From NCBI GenBank assembly GCA_003135135.1, contig PLDK01000022.1, positions 1 to 39,881 of the forward strand: a stretch of 39,881 bases of DNA. The letters are read 5' to 3'. The notes under the pieces were generated by a model that was given only the letters and a program-made list of their open reading frames with translations, ran no database searches and had not been told where the DNA came from. This DNA comes from Deltaproteobacteria bacterium (GTDB taxonomy: Bacteria > Desulfobacterota > Binatia > Binatales > Binataceae). Below are positions 24,065-33,667 of the stretch, one piece after another; the first letter of the stretch is position 1; every line of letters starts with the position of its first letter. Made by a program: the position numbers and the translations under genes.

Positions 24065-24514
24065 TTACGGAGTAGCGGGAGCCGGAGCGGGCTCTGGAGC
24101 CGTCGCGCCACCAGCCGTTGCACCTGCCGCTCCTCCTGCCGCTGCGCCTGCCTCTGCACCAGCCGCTGCGCCTGCTTCAGCCGCCTTCCGGTGGCGACGA
24201 CGGGCCGCACGATGCTCATGATGTTCCGAAATCGTCTTCGACGCGATCGCCTCTGCACGATCCGCAGCCGCCTTCGCATCGCTGGCCGCCTGCTCTACGC
24301 GGCTCGCAGCCGCCTGAGCCTGCGCCGCAGCCGCCGCAGATTTCTGGGCCGCCGAGTCCGCACGGGCCGCAGCCTGATCAGCGCGGTTCGCCGCGTTGAC
24401 GGCGCGCTGTGCCGGATCCGGCTCGTTCGACGAACATCCTCCGAGCAACGAAAGGGCCAACACAGCCCCGGCAAGACCAACCAGTTTTGAAGATTTTCTC
24501 ATTAACCCTTCCAT
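24065..24514 (-). CDS. alanine-rich coiled-coil lipoprotein (Lpp/OprI-like)
   Basis: The 149-residue precursor has AGGAGG just upstream of the ATG at 24514; a second ATG at 24502 is also usable. The signal peptide ends at the lipobox LLGGC (Cys27). Residues 35-95 are an alanine-zipper helix rich in AAxxA and A-D-R spacing (NRADQAAARADSAAQKSA), as in outer-membrane murein lipoproteins. A basic patch (HRAARRRHRKA) follows, then a low-complexity Ala/Gly/Pro tail. It has no C-terminal Lys, so peptidoglycan linkage by the E. coli route is unlikely. A strong hairpin lies downstream. Confidence 0.82.
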   Translation of the reverse strand: MEGLMRKSSKLVGLAGAVLALSLLGGCSSNEPDPAQRAVNAANRADQAAARADSAAQKSAAAAAQAQAAASRVEQAASDAKAAADRAEAIASKTISEHHEHRAARRRHRKAAEAGAAAGAEAGAAAGGAAGATAGGATAPEPAPAPATP

Positions 24515-24964
24515 TTCTTCCTCCTAAGGAATTCGCAGAAGCATTGCTAAGTAAGTCGCGGCCCCTGCATTTAAGACACTCATCTTTCTCTCACAAACTC
24601 CCGGTCCCTTGCAAGCCTTCATCGTGCAAAACGCCGGAAAAAAATACCATTATTGGACTGACTATATATATCTTGTGCGTCGCGACGGCGCGTTATGAAG
24701 ATGCGATAGAAAGTCACAGCCGAGCCAGTGATGCCGATTCCATTTACGTGCACTCGCAGTGGGATATTCCGCTTCATTGCTAGTCTTCTCGCGCTCGGCA
24801 GAGTTGTCTGTAGCTACTCTCGACAGTTTACAATGTAACTATAATGAGAGCACAAAAACGACTATTTGATTCACTTGACATCCGGTTCCCGATAAAGCGC
24901 TTTCTTGGTTCCCACCGGCACCGTTGCACCGCTGCTCGATAATCGCCAATCTCCCGCCGCGCGA
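24515..24964. other. AT-richer intergenic region between two minus-strand genes
   Basis: This 450-base gap separates groEL (upstream on the minus strand) from the alanine-rich lipoprotein gene. It should contain the lipoprotein promoter, but I see no clear -35/-10 pair. The segment 24640-24690 is AT-rich, including a TATATATA run. Open frames here lack ribosome binding sites and recognisable motifs. No terminator-like stem of note was found directly after groEL. Confidence 0.4.
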
Positions 24965-26650
<1,686 letters not shown>

Positions 26651-26786
26651 GTAGGTATATCTCCGTGTTGCTATCTCGCCGTGGATTCAGCCCGGCACAC
26701 CGCCACGCCGGCGGCCGCTGGACCGTCTTGAATTTAAGCATCGCGTCAGGCAATGCAAGGGGACTGCCGTCAACCTGAGTATCTTT
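26651..26786. other. divergent region between groEL and an orphan gene
   Basis: This 136-base region must carry the promoters of both groEL and the gene at 26787. I searched for the HrcA/CIRCE inverted repeat and for a sigma32-like pattern and saw neither. Confidence 0.35.
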
Positions 26787-27314
26787 ATGAAGTTCGCCCG
26801 GCGTGCAAGGATGATCGCGGCAGGTTGGCTGGATTTCTGGCGGAGGCTATTCGAAGTGCAACAAATTAACGAGCCCTACCCGGGCAGGCGCGCGGGCGCG
26901 GCGATCGCGGTGATAGCGATAATCTGTGGAGCAATCGGGATGATGCCGGCTTCGCTCGCGTGGCCCGCGCCGGTCGCGTCAACCGGCACCGCTCGCCAGA
27001 TTAAATCCCAACGTCAACCGCAAGCCCCTCAACTCACGGCGCAGCCCCAGGCCCCAGTGGCCCAGGACGAGACCGACGACGAGGAAAAGGATGTTCCGAC
27101 CGGCCAGGTCGACAAGTACATCAGCGTTTACGAGGCGATGCAGAAAGACCACAACCTGACGGTCGAGCAGGCCGCTTCGAAGCAAGGTCTCACGGTTGCG
27201 CAGTTCAGGCAGCTCGAGGACCGGATCGAGCGCGACGACACCCTGCGCGAGCGGGTTCGCAAGGCGCTCAGGCACGCGGCGAATCCCAACGCTAAAGACT
27301 CGTCGGACGAGTAG
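26787..27314 (+). CDS. membrane-anchored protein with a small helical C-terminal domain, unknown function
   Basis: The 175-residue protein has a basic amphipathic start, a hydrophobic helix at about residues 35-58, a Gln/Pro-rich linker and a C-terminal helical domain (about 105-165). The domain contains YISVYEAMQKDHNLTVEQAA and QGLTVAQFRQLEDRIERDD. Its layout recalls DUF4168-like stress-associated domains, but the match is too loose to name. The tail is highly acidic (DSSDE). It is divergent from groEL, so stress-linked expression is conceivable. Function is unknown. Confidence 0.7.
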   Translation: MKFARRARMIAAGWLDFWRRLFEVQQINEPYPGRRAGAAIAVIAIICGAIGMMPASLAWPAPVASTGTARQIKSQRQPQAPQLTAQPQAPVAQDETDDEEKDVPTGQVDKYISVYEAMQKDHNLTVEQAASKQGLTVAQFRQLEDRIERDDTLRERVRKALRHAANPNAKDSSDE

Positions 27315-27363
27315 CCGGGCCCGCGCCAGTAAGCAGGGAAAAGGGGAACCGCGATTGTAATGT

Positions 27364-27506
27364 AAAACCCACCGTGGGTTTGCAGGGGTGAACCCTGCAC
27401 CCACCGTTAACGCCGCGCTCCGTTGTCGCGCGCGGCCCCTGCCAACGGCTTAATACTGCGTTGCCGTCGCCACGGCCAGGGGTAACCCCTGCACCTGAGT
27501 ATTAAG
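27364..27506 (-). repeat. dispersed palindromic repeat, copy B (minus orientation)
   Basis: This roughly 143-base element is the reverse-oriented counterpart of the copy at 37561-37680. It begins with the near-palindrome AAACCCACCGTGGGTTT, contains TGCAGGGGTGAACCCTGCA and CGCGCTCCGTTGTCGCGCGCG, and ends in AGTATTAAG. The DNA is full of nested inverted repeats and no gene is supported within it. Confidence 0.75.
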
Positions 27507-27554
27507 AAAAGATGCGGCCTGACGGCCTGTTAGAAGGGTGAGGGGGGGAATTAC

Positions 27555-27579
27555 CTCGCCCGTTATTTCACGGGAGAGG
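27555..27579. repeat. quasi-palindromic repeat, left copy
   Basis: A 25-base imperfect palindrome running from CTCGCCCGTT to ACGGGAGAGG. A 23-base relative in the same orientation lies at 28491-28513. The two flank the orphan membrane-protein gene at 27718-28443. Confidence 0.6.
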
Positions 27580-27654
27580 CGGCCGGCCGCTCGGCGGTCG
27601 GTAGGTGAGGGTTCTGCGACCGCATCGCAAAAGGCCGCCGACTCACTTTGTTGT

Positions 27655-27680
27655 GTCATCCTGAACGTAGCGAAGGATCT
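27655..27680. repeat. GTCATCCTGA-type dispersed repeat
   Basis: GTCATCCTGAACGTAGCGAA followed by GGATCT matches a short intergenic repeat of many bacteria (GTCATyCTGAGCGnAGCGAAgrATCT). Two more copies are at 38855-38888 and 38915-38948. Function is unknown. Confidence 0.65.
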
Positions 27681-27717
27681 CGCCCGCCAGCGCCGCCCCA
27701 ACGCCGCGCGTTAATAC

Positions 27718-28443
27718 CTACCGCCATATGGGCCAATGGCGAGATTGAATGCCTAGGGCAAACCAAGTCGCTACAGCTGCTATTAAACAGACGATCAGTG
27801 TGCGCCAGAAGCGGAGTCGCCGTAGCCATTCCTCCGGCCTTAAGGGGCCATTCCAAGTGCCCGCCTCCCATATGCCATTGAGAAACCCGGCTATGACTCC
27901 AATCTTTGTGTCAAAAAGCGAGTATAGTCGCCCTTCCCCCCGAAAAGGCATCTGAAGCAACTTCGTTGCGGTTTTGCCGTCAAACCACCCGACCTCAATC
28001 GCTTCTCGAAATATTTCGGTCACATGCTTTTCGTGCCTATTCGTAAACGCGGCATGAATCCATCTGTCGTATTCGGATATTTTCGTTTCGGAACCTTTCC
28101 AAGCATCGAATTCGGCCGCTCGTTCCACTATTTCACGAACAAAATCCGTGAAAGAAGAACGCAGCGCGAGCAGTCGTGCTCTTAGATCGCGATCTCTTAA
28201 ATATTCCCTTCCCATAGCGATCAGAAGACCAAATAGAAGGCCTGTACTCGCGAGGGCGCGTAGTGAACCGCCGGTACGGGACACCAACACGCCTGATATC
28301 GCATCGCGGCTGTCAATGCCCAACAAGAGCAGCCCAGCGACCGACAGAAATACGCCCCACCTATGCTGATTTGAGGCGAACACCAGGACCAGTCCAGCGC
28401 CGTAGGTAGCAATGCCGATCAAGAAGAGCTTCGTTTCTGCCAT
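27718..28443 (-). CDS. orphan membrane protein, unknown function
   Basis: This 241-residue protein has hydrophobic segments at about residues 5-24, 29-45, 63-80 and 213-232, around a large cytoplasm-like soluble middle (about 85-200) rich in charged and aromatic residues (for example DAWKGSETKISEYDRWIHAA). The arrangement of helices framing a soluble domain recalls small effector or sensor-type membrane proteins, but I do not recognise a family. Codon and base use are clearly less GC-rich than the housekeeping genes. Related quasi-palindromes lie on each side (27555-27579 and 28491-28513), so the gene may have arrived by transfer. Confidence 0.7.
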   Translation of the reverse strand: MAETKLFLIGIATYGAGLVLVFASNQHRWGVFLSVAGLLLLGIDSRDAISGVLVSRTGGSLRALASTGLLFGLLIAMGREYLRDRDLRARLLALRSSFTDFVREIVERAAEFDAWKGSETKISEYDRWIHAAFTNRHEKHVTEIFREAIEVGWFDGKTATKLLQMPFRGEGRLYSLFDTKIGVIAGFLNGIWEAGTWNGPLRPEEWLRRLRFWRTLIVCLIAAVATWFALGIQSRHWPIWR

Positions 28444-28490
28444 GCAAGTTACGTTATCGCGTGGGCGCGGTATCCGTCGACATCGGCATA

Positions 28491-28513
28491 CTCGCCCTAC
28501 TTTACGGGAGAGG
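28491..28513. repeat. quasi-palindromic repeat, right copy
   Basis: A 23-base relative of 27555-27579, from CTCGCCCTAC to ACGGGAGAGG, in the same orientation. It bounds the orphan membrane-protein gene on the other side. Confidence 0.6.
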
Positions 28514-28580
28514 GTCTGGCGTGAGCGAAGCCAATGGGGGGCGGGGCGGCGGGCGGACGAATAGCCGCGGACACAAGACT

Positions 28581-28620
28581 AAGCGGTGGCGAAGGGAGAT
28601 CGCTCCCTCCGCCACCGCTT
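28581..28620 (-). terminator. long hairpin terminator of the lipoprotein gene
   Basis: AAGCGGTGGCG pairs with CGCCACCGCTT, and inside it AAGGGAG pairs with CTCCCT(T)-side bases around an ATCG loop. This gives about 17 paired bases with one mismatch. On the minus strand a T-containing stretch (CTTAGTCTTGTG) follows. It lies 33 bases after the lipoprotein stop. Confidence 0.65.
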
Positions 28621-28653
28621 CACATGGCTAGTTCTGCAGGCAGGTCTGATCGA

Positions 28654-28935
28654 TTACTTCGTAACCGAGGTCGAGAACGCCGCTTCGAGGCGCGACACCG
28701 CGTCGTTAGCACGACGGACCGCATCCTCTGCGCCGCTGGCCGCCGTGTCGGCCTGCGCAGCAGCAGTCGCAGCCTGATTGGCCGAAGCTTCCGCCGCGTT
28801 CGCCGACGCTTCCGCCTTGGTGGCATCCGCTTCAGCACGTTCGCTGGCGTTGTTGATCGTCTTCATGTCAGGACCGCACGCGGTCATGAACGCTGTCACG
28901 GCCACGACACCGAGCACCTTTACGATTTTCTTCAT
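28654..28935 (-). CDS. alanine-rich coiled-coil lipoprotein (Lpp-like)
   Basis: Starting at the ATG at 28935, with GGAGGAG upstream, this is a 93-residue precursor. The signal peptide MKKIVKVLGVVAVTAFMTAC ends at the lipidated Cys20. The mature part is a regular alanine zipper (ADATKAEASANAAEASANQA) that could form a trimeric coiled coil, as in Lpp and OprI, and ends STSVTK with a C-terminal Lys as required for peptidoglycan linkage in Lpp. Of the three similar lipoproteins here, it is closest to the classic murein lipoprotein. Confidence 0.85.
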   Translation of the reverse strand: MKKIVKVLGVVAVTAFMTACGPDMKTINNASERAEADATKAEASANAAEASANQAATAAAQADTAASGAEDAVRRANDAVSRLEAAFSTSVTK

Positions 28936-29249
28936 CCGAGCTCTCCTCCAGTAGTTCAAGTCAACAGCCAGTCCCGGTACACGAGTTAGTACATATTCAA
29001 TAGTCAGGGCTGGACGAGTAATCCCGGTAATAGTTGCAAAACCCGTTTGCGAACGCAAGGCGATAGAGTCCGCCTCCGGTTCTTTTCGGAACATCTCGCG
29101 CGCTACGCGATAAGATGGATTGAATTACGCGTGATTGACAGACAAAACTTTCAGCGGTTATGGTCAGCTTCGGCAAGCCAATGCCGTTGCGGGCTTTCCT
29201 GGTCGGGTTTTCCCAAGAAGCATCATTTAACTGAGATTCGGTTCACGAG

Positions 29250-30977
29250 ATGGCAACGACGATCACCAACGAATGCATCAATTGCGGAGCGTGCGAGCCG
29301 GAGTGTCCTAACACGGCGATTTACGCGGGCGGAGTGCCGTGGGAACTCAACGGTGCATCGGGTCCTGCGATCGCACAGGACATCTATTACATAGTGCCGT
29401 CGAAGTGCACCGAATGCGTCGGCTTTTTCGACCATGAAGCGTGCGCGCAGGTATGTCCCGTAGATTGCTGCATCCCCGACCCGGCCAACGTCGAGACCGA
29501 AGGCGTCCTGCTCGCGCGCGCCCGCAAGTTGCATCCCGATGAGACGTTCGCCGACGACGCACCGTCACGCTTTCGCAAACAGGCGGTCGCGCCAGCGGCG
29601 AAACCTGCGGCGGTGCCTGCGGCGGTCGCACCAGCGCCCGCAGAGCCACCCAAGCCCGCCGCGGCGCCGGTTGCGGCGGAAGCACCGGCACCCAAACCTG
29701 CACCAGCAGCGGCTCCTCCGGTAGCGCCAGCGCCAGCGGCGGAAGCTGCGAAACCAACAGCGGCAGCGCCAGCAGCAGTCGCACCAGCAGCGAAACCTGC
29801 GGCGGCACCAGCAGCGGCAGCACCTAAGCCAGCGCCCGCGGAGGCACCCAAGCCAGCGCCCGCGGAGGCACCCAAGCCAGCGTCCGCGGAGGCACCCAAG
29901 CCAGCACCCGCGGAGGCGCCCAAGTCTGCGCCCGCGCCGGCAGCGAAACCCGCGGCGGCGCCAGCAGTGGCAGCGCCTGCACCAGCAGCGGCTGCCGCCG
30001 CGCCGGAAGCGGCGGCTGGTCTGGCGATGATGCGTCTGCCGAAGGACATCGGTGCGTTGCCCGGACCAATTGGCGAGAAACATTTCCCCGGCGAGCTCGA
30101 AGCTGATTTCAATGCCGTCCTGGCTTCAGTCAGCGCTTCGCCGGTTCGCGTAGCGCCGGCGCCGGTGCAGATCGCGTTTCGGATTGCCGAGCCGGTTCTC
30201 GGCGCGATGCCGGTCGGCGTGAAGGCGCGCCTCGAAGAGGCGGTCGGCAGCAGCGGTGGATTTTCGAGAGTCCGCTCGACGGCGCTCAACTTGATTCTGA
30301 ATCTGATTCTTTATCCCGCGATCCTGACTGCGTTTGCGGTCGTGGTGCTCGGCGACGGGCTGTTTTCCCAAAGTACCGGCGGATGGATCATGCTCGGCGT
30401 ATTGATTGCGTCGGCCGAGGGCGCGTGGCGGCTACGCGAGGGAGTGATTCACGCCAAGCCTGCCAGCGAGCTGACGTATCGTGGATGCTTATACGGGCTC
30501 GGGCTCGCGCCGATCGGCTCGATCCTCGCGCGTGCGCTGGGCGCAGGCAGGAGAACCGAGCGCAAGGTGGCATTCGACGGGTTCGAGGGCACCATGCATG
30601 AGGACAAAACCGAGCGCGATCGCCGCTACGGGACCGTTTACACCGTCGCCGAGTATGCCAACGCGTACCTGGTGCGGCTCGAGATGCCGCGCAAGCTGCC
30701 GCTGTCATCGCTCAAGGGGTTGTGGAATCTGCCCGACGAGATGCCCGACTACGATTACAACATCGTGCTCGGCGACAATGTGCTTGCGGTCAACGCGAGC
30801 GTGCGCGGCGAAACGATCCGCCGATTGTCCTACGTCTCGTCGGCGTTCCCGGCCGATTTCGCGACCCGAATCGAGTTCGGCAAGCCGGTGGGCGCGTTCA
30901 AGCATCGGATGCGCGACAAGGTGCTCGAGGTCGTCGTTCTCAAGGCGGAGGCGGCGCAGTTTCAGCACGCCGCCTGA
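29250..30977 (+). CDS. ferredoxin - Ala/Pro linker - membrane - alpha-crystallin-like fusion protein
   Basis: This 575-residue protein joins parts seldom seen together. Residues 1-74 are an Alvin/YfhL-type ferredoxin: C9, C12, C15, C19 and C53, C56, C65, C69 can bind two [4Fe-4S] clusters, with C73-C74 extra. Residues 112-256 are an Ala/Pro/Lys linker, including 24-bp DNA repeats that encode PAPAEAPK units. Two or three hydrophobic segments follow at about 345-432. Residues 460-570 look like an alpha-crystallin/Hsp20-type beta-sandwich (YLVRLEMP, DNVLAVNASVRG, FPADF, MRDKVLEVVVLK). It may tether an electron carrier to a membrane-bound chaperone-like domain. The individual domains are recognisable; the function of the fusion is inferred and unknown. 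Confidence 0.8.
   Translation: MATTITNECINCGACEPECPNTAIYAGGVPWELNGASGPAIAQDIYYIVPSKCTECVGFFDHEACAQVCPVDCCIPDPANVETEGVLLARARKLHPDETFADDAPSRFRKQAVAPAAKPAAVPAAVAPAPAEPPKPAAAPVAAEAPAPKPAPAAAPPVAPAPAAEAAKPTAAAPAAVAPAAKPAAAPAAAAPKPAPAEAPKPAPAEAPKPASAEAPKPAPAEAPKSAPAPAAKPAAAPAVAAPAPAAAAAAPEAAAGLAMMRLPKDIGALPGPIGEKHFPGELEADFNAVLASVSASPVRVAPAPVQIAFRIAEPVLGAMPVGVKARLEEAVGSSGGFSRVRSTALNLILNLILYPAILTAFAVVVLGDGLFSQSTGGWIMLGVLIASAEGAWRLREGVIHAKPASELTYRGCLYGLGLAPIGSILARALGAGRRTERKVAFDGFEGTMHEDKTERDRRYGTVYTVAEYANAYLVRLEMPRKLPLSSLKGLWNLPDEMPDYDYNIVLGDNVLAVNASVRGETIRRLSYVSSAFPADFATRIEFGKPVGAFKHRMRDKVLEVVVLKAEAAQFQHAA
29826..29939 (+). repeat. in-frame 24-bp tandem repeat in the ferredoxin fusion
   Basis: Four 24-bp units (29826-29849, 29850-29873, 29874-29897, 29898-29921) and a partial fifth encode the Ala/Pro/Lys/Glu linker. 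They differ by only a few bases, so the array probably expands and contracts without breaking the frame. Confidence 0.85.
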
Positions 30978-31059
30978 AAAATTCTCGCGCGCTTAAACCG
31001 GCGGACGAGCTTGGACCGGCGGATTTGGCGCGCCGGGATTGCAGTTGAGTTTGGTTGAG

Positions 31060-31530
31060 ATGGCGATCCACATTCGGGACGCCACAGATCGCGACCTGCC
31101 CGGTATCATCGAGATCGAGCGGCTTGCCTTCCCCGCCCCCTGGACGATGGCCTCCTTTCAACGTGAACTGACGCTGCCGTTCTCGCGCATCATGGTGGCG
31201 CTCCCGGCGGCGAGCCACGCGCATGGGCAGGACGACAACGGAAAGATTGCCGGCTTTCTCTGCCGATGGCTGATCGCCGACGAATGCCATGTCCTCAATA
31301 TCGCCGTGCATCCGGAGTCGCGCCGACTCGGGATCGGCACCGTGCTGTTGACCGAAGCAATCGCCGAGGCAAGATCGACGTGCGCAAGCGTGGTTACGCT
31401 GGAAGTTCGCCGTTCAAATCTGTCTGCGCGGCAGCTTTATCGCAAGTTTGAGTTCGAAGAACGGCGTTTGAGACGGCATTACTACGGTCCCGGTGAAGAC
31501 GCGATCATCATGGAACTGCAGTTGAACTGA
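31060..31530 (+). CDS. rimI: ribosomal-protein-alanine N-acetyltransferase (RimI-like)
   Basis: The GNAT enzyme is 156 residues from the ATG at 31060; a TTG at 31039 would add seven. It has the acetyl-CoA binding motif NIAVHPESRRLGIGTVLL, followed by LEVRRSNLSARQLYRKFEF and the C-terminal RRHYYGPGEDAIIMEL typical of RimI, which acetylates the N-terminal Ala of ribosomal protein S18. The insertion PAASHAHGQDDNG is longer than in E. coli. It lies downstream of the ferredoxin fusion and upstream of carD. Confidence 0.88.
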   Translation: MAIHIRDATDRDLPGIIEIERLAFPAPWTMASFQRELTLPFSRIMVALPAASHAHGQDDNGKIAGFLCRWLIADECHVLNIAVHPESRRLGIGTVLLTEAIAEARSTCASVVTLEVRRSNLSARQLYRKFEFEERRLRRHYYGPGEDAIIMELQLN

Positions 31531-31603
31531 CCCGATTCGGCAGTTAATTCCGAACATTGTTCTATCCAGTCTCGCCGGTTTCGGTTTCTTTTTAGGACTG
31601 GGG

Positions 31604-31632
31604 TTACAAATCAAGTAATTTTGTGTCATACT
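31604..31632 (+). promoter_or_regulatory. carD: candidate promoter of carD
   Basis: TTACAA (31604-31609) and CATACT (31627-31632) are 17 bases apart in an AT-rich stretch. Transcription would start near 31639, about 57 bases before the ATG at 31696. The -35 match is weak. Confidence 0.35.
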
Positions 31633-31695
31633 GCGTTTACATTCCAGGCTGATCGGAATCGGTGATGAACCCATGAACTGCGTGGTCATCAATCC

Positions 31696-32232
31696 ATGTC
31701 CGAAATCCAGAGCCTGCCATCGAGTGCCATTATCGCGATGAATTTGCCGTTCAAGAAGGGTGAAAAAGTGGTTTACCCCGCCCATGGGGTGGCCGTCATC
31801 GAAGACATCCAGATGCGGGTTATCTCCGGGACGGAGCGACGTTTTTACATGCTCCGAATCCTCGGCACCGAGAAGATGACCATCATGATCCCGACCGAAA
31901 ACGTCGAGTCGGTCGGACTGCGGCGGGTTATCGGAAAGGATATGGTGGAAAAAATTTACCGTATCCTGCGCCAGCGCAAGGTCGAGGTCGATACGCAAAC
32001 CTGGAACCGGCGCTATCGCGAATATACGGAGAAGATCAAGACTGGTTCTCCGCTGGAAATCGCCAAGGTGCTGCGCGACCTGCTGGTGCTCAAGAGCGAC
32101 AAGGAGTTGTCGTTCGGCGAGCGCAAGATGCTCGACACGGCGCGATCCTTGCTCGTGAAGGAATTGTCGATCGCCAAGGCTCATCCCGAAGAGAAAATCA
32201 TGGAAGAACTGAAGACGATCTTCGCGACCTAG
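31696..32232 (+). CDS. carD: CarD/CdnL family transcription regulator
   Basis: This protein binds the beta subunit of RNA polymerase and stabilises open complexes at rRNA and other promoters. The N-terminal TRCF-like RNAP-interaction domain is clear (FKKGEKVVYPAHGVAVIEDI), and the C-terminal helical DNA-binding domain contains the RRYREYTEKIKTGSPLEIAKVLRDL region. From the ATG at 31696 it has 178 residues; the ATG at 31738 would give 164, the length of several deltaproteobacterial homologues, and is a fair alternative. A rho-independent terminator follows directly. ispD lies further downstream, as in many relatives. Confidence 0.93.
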   Translation: MSEIQSLPSSAIIAMNLPFKKGEKVVYPAHGVAVIEDIQMRVISGTERRFYMLRILGTEKMTIMIPTENVESVGLRRVIGKDMVEKIYRILRQRKVEVDTQTWNRRYREYTEKIKTGSPLEIAKVLRDLLVLKSDKELSFGERKMLDTARSLLVKELSIAKAHPEEKIMEELKTIFAT

Positions 32233-32260
32233 CCGCCGCCAATAATCCGATTGTGTGAAT

Positions 32261-32295
32261 AAGGCCGGGATTTTCTCCCGGCCTTTTCATTTTTG
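32261..32295 (+). terminator. carD: rho-independent terminator of carD
   Basis: AAGGCCGGGA, loop TTTTC, TCCCGGCCTT gives a perfect 10-bp stem, followed by TTTTCATTTTT. It starts 28 bases after the carD stop. This is the clearest terminator in the window. Confidence 0.92.
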
Positions 32296-32353
32296 TGGAA
32301 GGTGCCTGCGATTTTGTTGAACGTGCGCATCGAGTCTGCAAATCTGCATCGAT

Positions 32354-33667
32354 ATGCCAAAGCGAATGTTTGTGCTGGGCGTTGCGTTTTTGGCGCTCGC
32401 GATTTTTCCGGCTACTCGATGCGCGGCCAAAGCCAACGCCGAAGACCTGGTTGTCGATCATTTCTTCTCGGCGATTCGTGACGGCGACTTCAGCGCGGCG
32501 ACCACTCATTTCAGCGCGAAGATGAAAGCATTGTCGCCGGAGGGGCTGAAGGGGTCGTGGAACCAGGTTTACGGCAGCCAGGGTAGGCTACGCAGCTGGA
32601 AAATTTTCGAGCGGCAGAATCTGCCCAAGGGCCGCGACGAGGCCAGGGTACAACTCAGGTTCCCTCGCTCGACGGCGAATTCGATCGTCGTGGTGGCCTC
32701 GCAGACCGGCGAGATTACGTCGCTATCATTCAAGCTGCCAGTGACCGCGCCCCCATATTCGGACCAAAAGAAGTTTCACTTCGAGGATGTGGCAGTAGGC
32801 GCGTACAAGTTGCCCGGCACGCTGACGATCCCAAAGGGCAACGGCCCATTTCCAGCCGTGGTCCTGATCCAGGGATTGGGCCCCAACGATCGCGACGAGA
32901 CGGTCGGCGCCGATCATCCATTCGCTGACATCGCCCAGGGACTCAGCTCTCGCGGAATTGTCGTGCTCCGGTACGACAAGCGCACCTATGCGTATCCGCA
33001 GCTCGATTCGCACAAGACCACGGTGGACGAGGAAGTCATCCAGGACGGCGTCGCCGCGGTGCGGCTGCTGCAGGCGCGGCGCGACGTGGAGCAAGACAGA
33101 ATCGTCGTCGTCGGGCACAGCCTCGGCGCGATGCTGGCGCCGGAGATTGCGAAGAAAGCATGGCCGATTGCGGGAATCGTGATGCTCGCGCCGACGGGCC
33201 GCAAGCTGGCGCAGGTGATAGTCCAGCAGATGAGATACCTCGGCGAGCGGGCGCCGGGGCAACTGGCGCTGCTCGAGCGCCAAGCCGACGACATCTCGGC
33301 GCACAAGACGCCGCCGGCGCAAATTTTCTTCGGCGCGCCCGCATCGTACTACTACGACCTCGACGCGCGCGATGAAGTTGCGCTCGCGCGCAGTCTCGAC
33401 CTGCCGATTCTGATTCTGCACGGCTCGCGCGACTACCAGGTGCTCGACGAGGACATCCGCAATTGGCAAAACGGCCTCAAGGGCGACCCGAAGGTTCAGG
33501 TCGATACGTTCCCGGGGCTCAACCATCTGTTCATCGCGAGCGCGGGCAAGCCCGGACCGGCCGAGTACGTAACGCCGGGTCATGTTGACGCGGCGGTGAT
33601 CGCAACGATCGCAAGCTTCGTTGCAAACGCCGGTCGCACTCCGGCGTCGGGCGCGGCGGCGAATTGA
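32354..33667 (+). CDS. exported alpha/beta hydrolase with DUF3887-like N-terminal domain
   Basis: The 437-residue protein has a signal peptide (about residues 1-28). A DUF3887-like domain follows (about 30-130), which in other hydrolases precedes the catalytic part. The alpha/beta hydrolase core carries the nucleophile elbow GHSLG, an acid in HGSRDYQV and the histidine in GLNHLF, completing a Ser-Asp-His triad. It is probably a periplasmic or outer-membrane esterase or peptidase-like enzyme of unknown substrate. ispD begins four bases before its stop, indicating coupling. Confidence 0.88.
   Translation: MPKRMFVLGVAFLALAIFPATRCAAKANAEDLVVDHFFSAIRDGDFSAATTHFSAKMKALSPEGLKGSWNQVYGSQGRLRSWKIFERQNLPKGRDEARVQLRFPRSTANSIVVVASQTGEITSLSFKLPVTAPPYSDQKKFHFEDVAVGAYKLPGTLTIPKGNGPFPAVVLIQGLGPNDRDETVGADHPFADIAQGLSSRGIVVLRYDKRTYAYPQLDSHKTTVDEEVIQDGVAAVRLLQARRDVEQDRIVVVGHSLGAMLAPEIAKKAWPIAGIVMLAPTGRKLAQVIVQQMRYLGERAPGQLALLERQADDISAHKTPPAQIFFGAPASYYYDLDARDEVALARSLDLPILILHGSRDYQVLDEDIRNWQNGLKGDPKVQVDTFPGLNHLFIASAGKPGPAEYVTPGHVDAAVIATIASFVANAGRTPASGAAAN

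Noticed and set aside
24875..24896. TTGACA followed by GATAAA as a promoter
   Set aside because: The spacer is only 10 bases, too short for a sigma70 promoter.
26651..26786. CIRCE element before groEL
   Set aside because: No TTAGCACTC-N9-GAGTGCTAA-like inverted repeat is present.
29826..29939. Assembly error in the ferredoxin linker
   Set aside because: The repeat units keep the frame and have a few base differences, as expected from a real coding tandem array; long reads could still confirm copy number.
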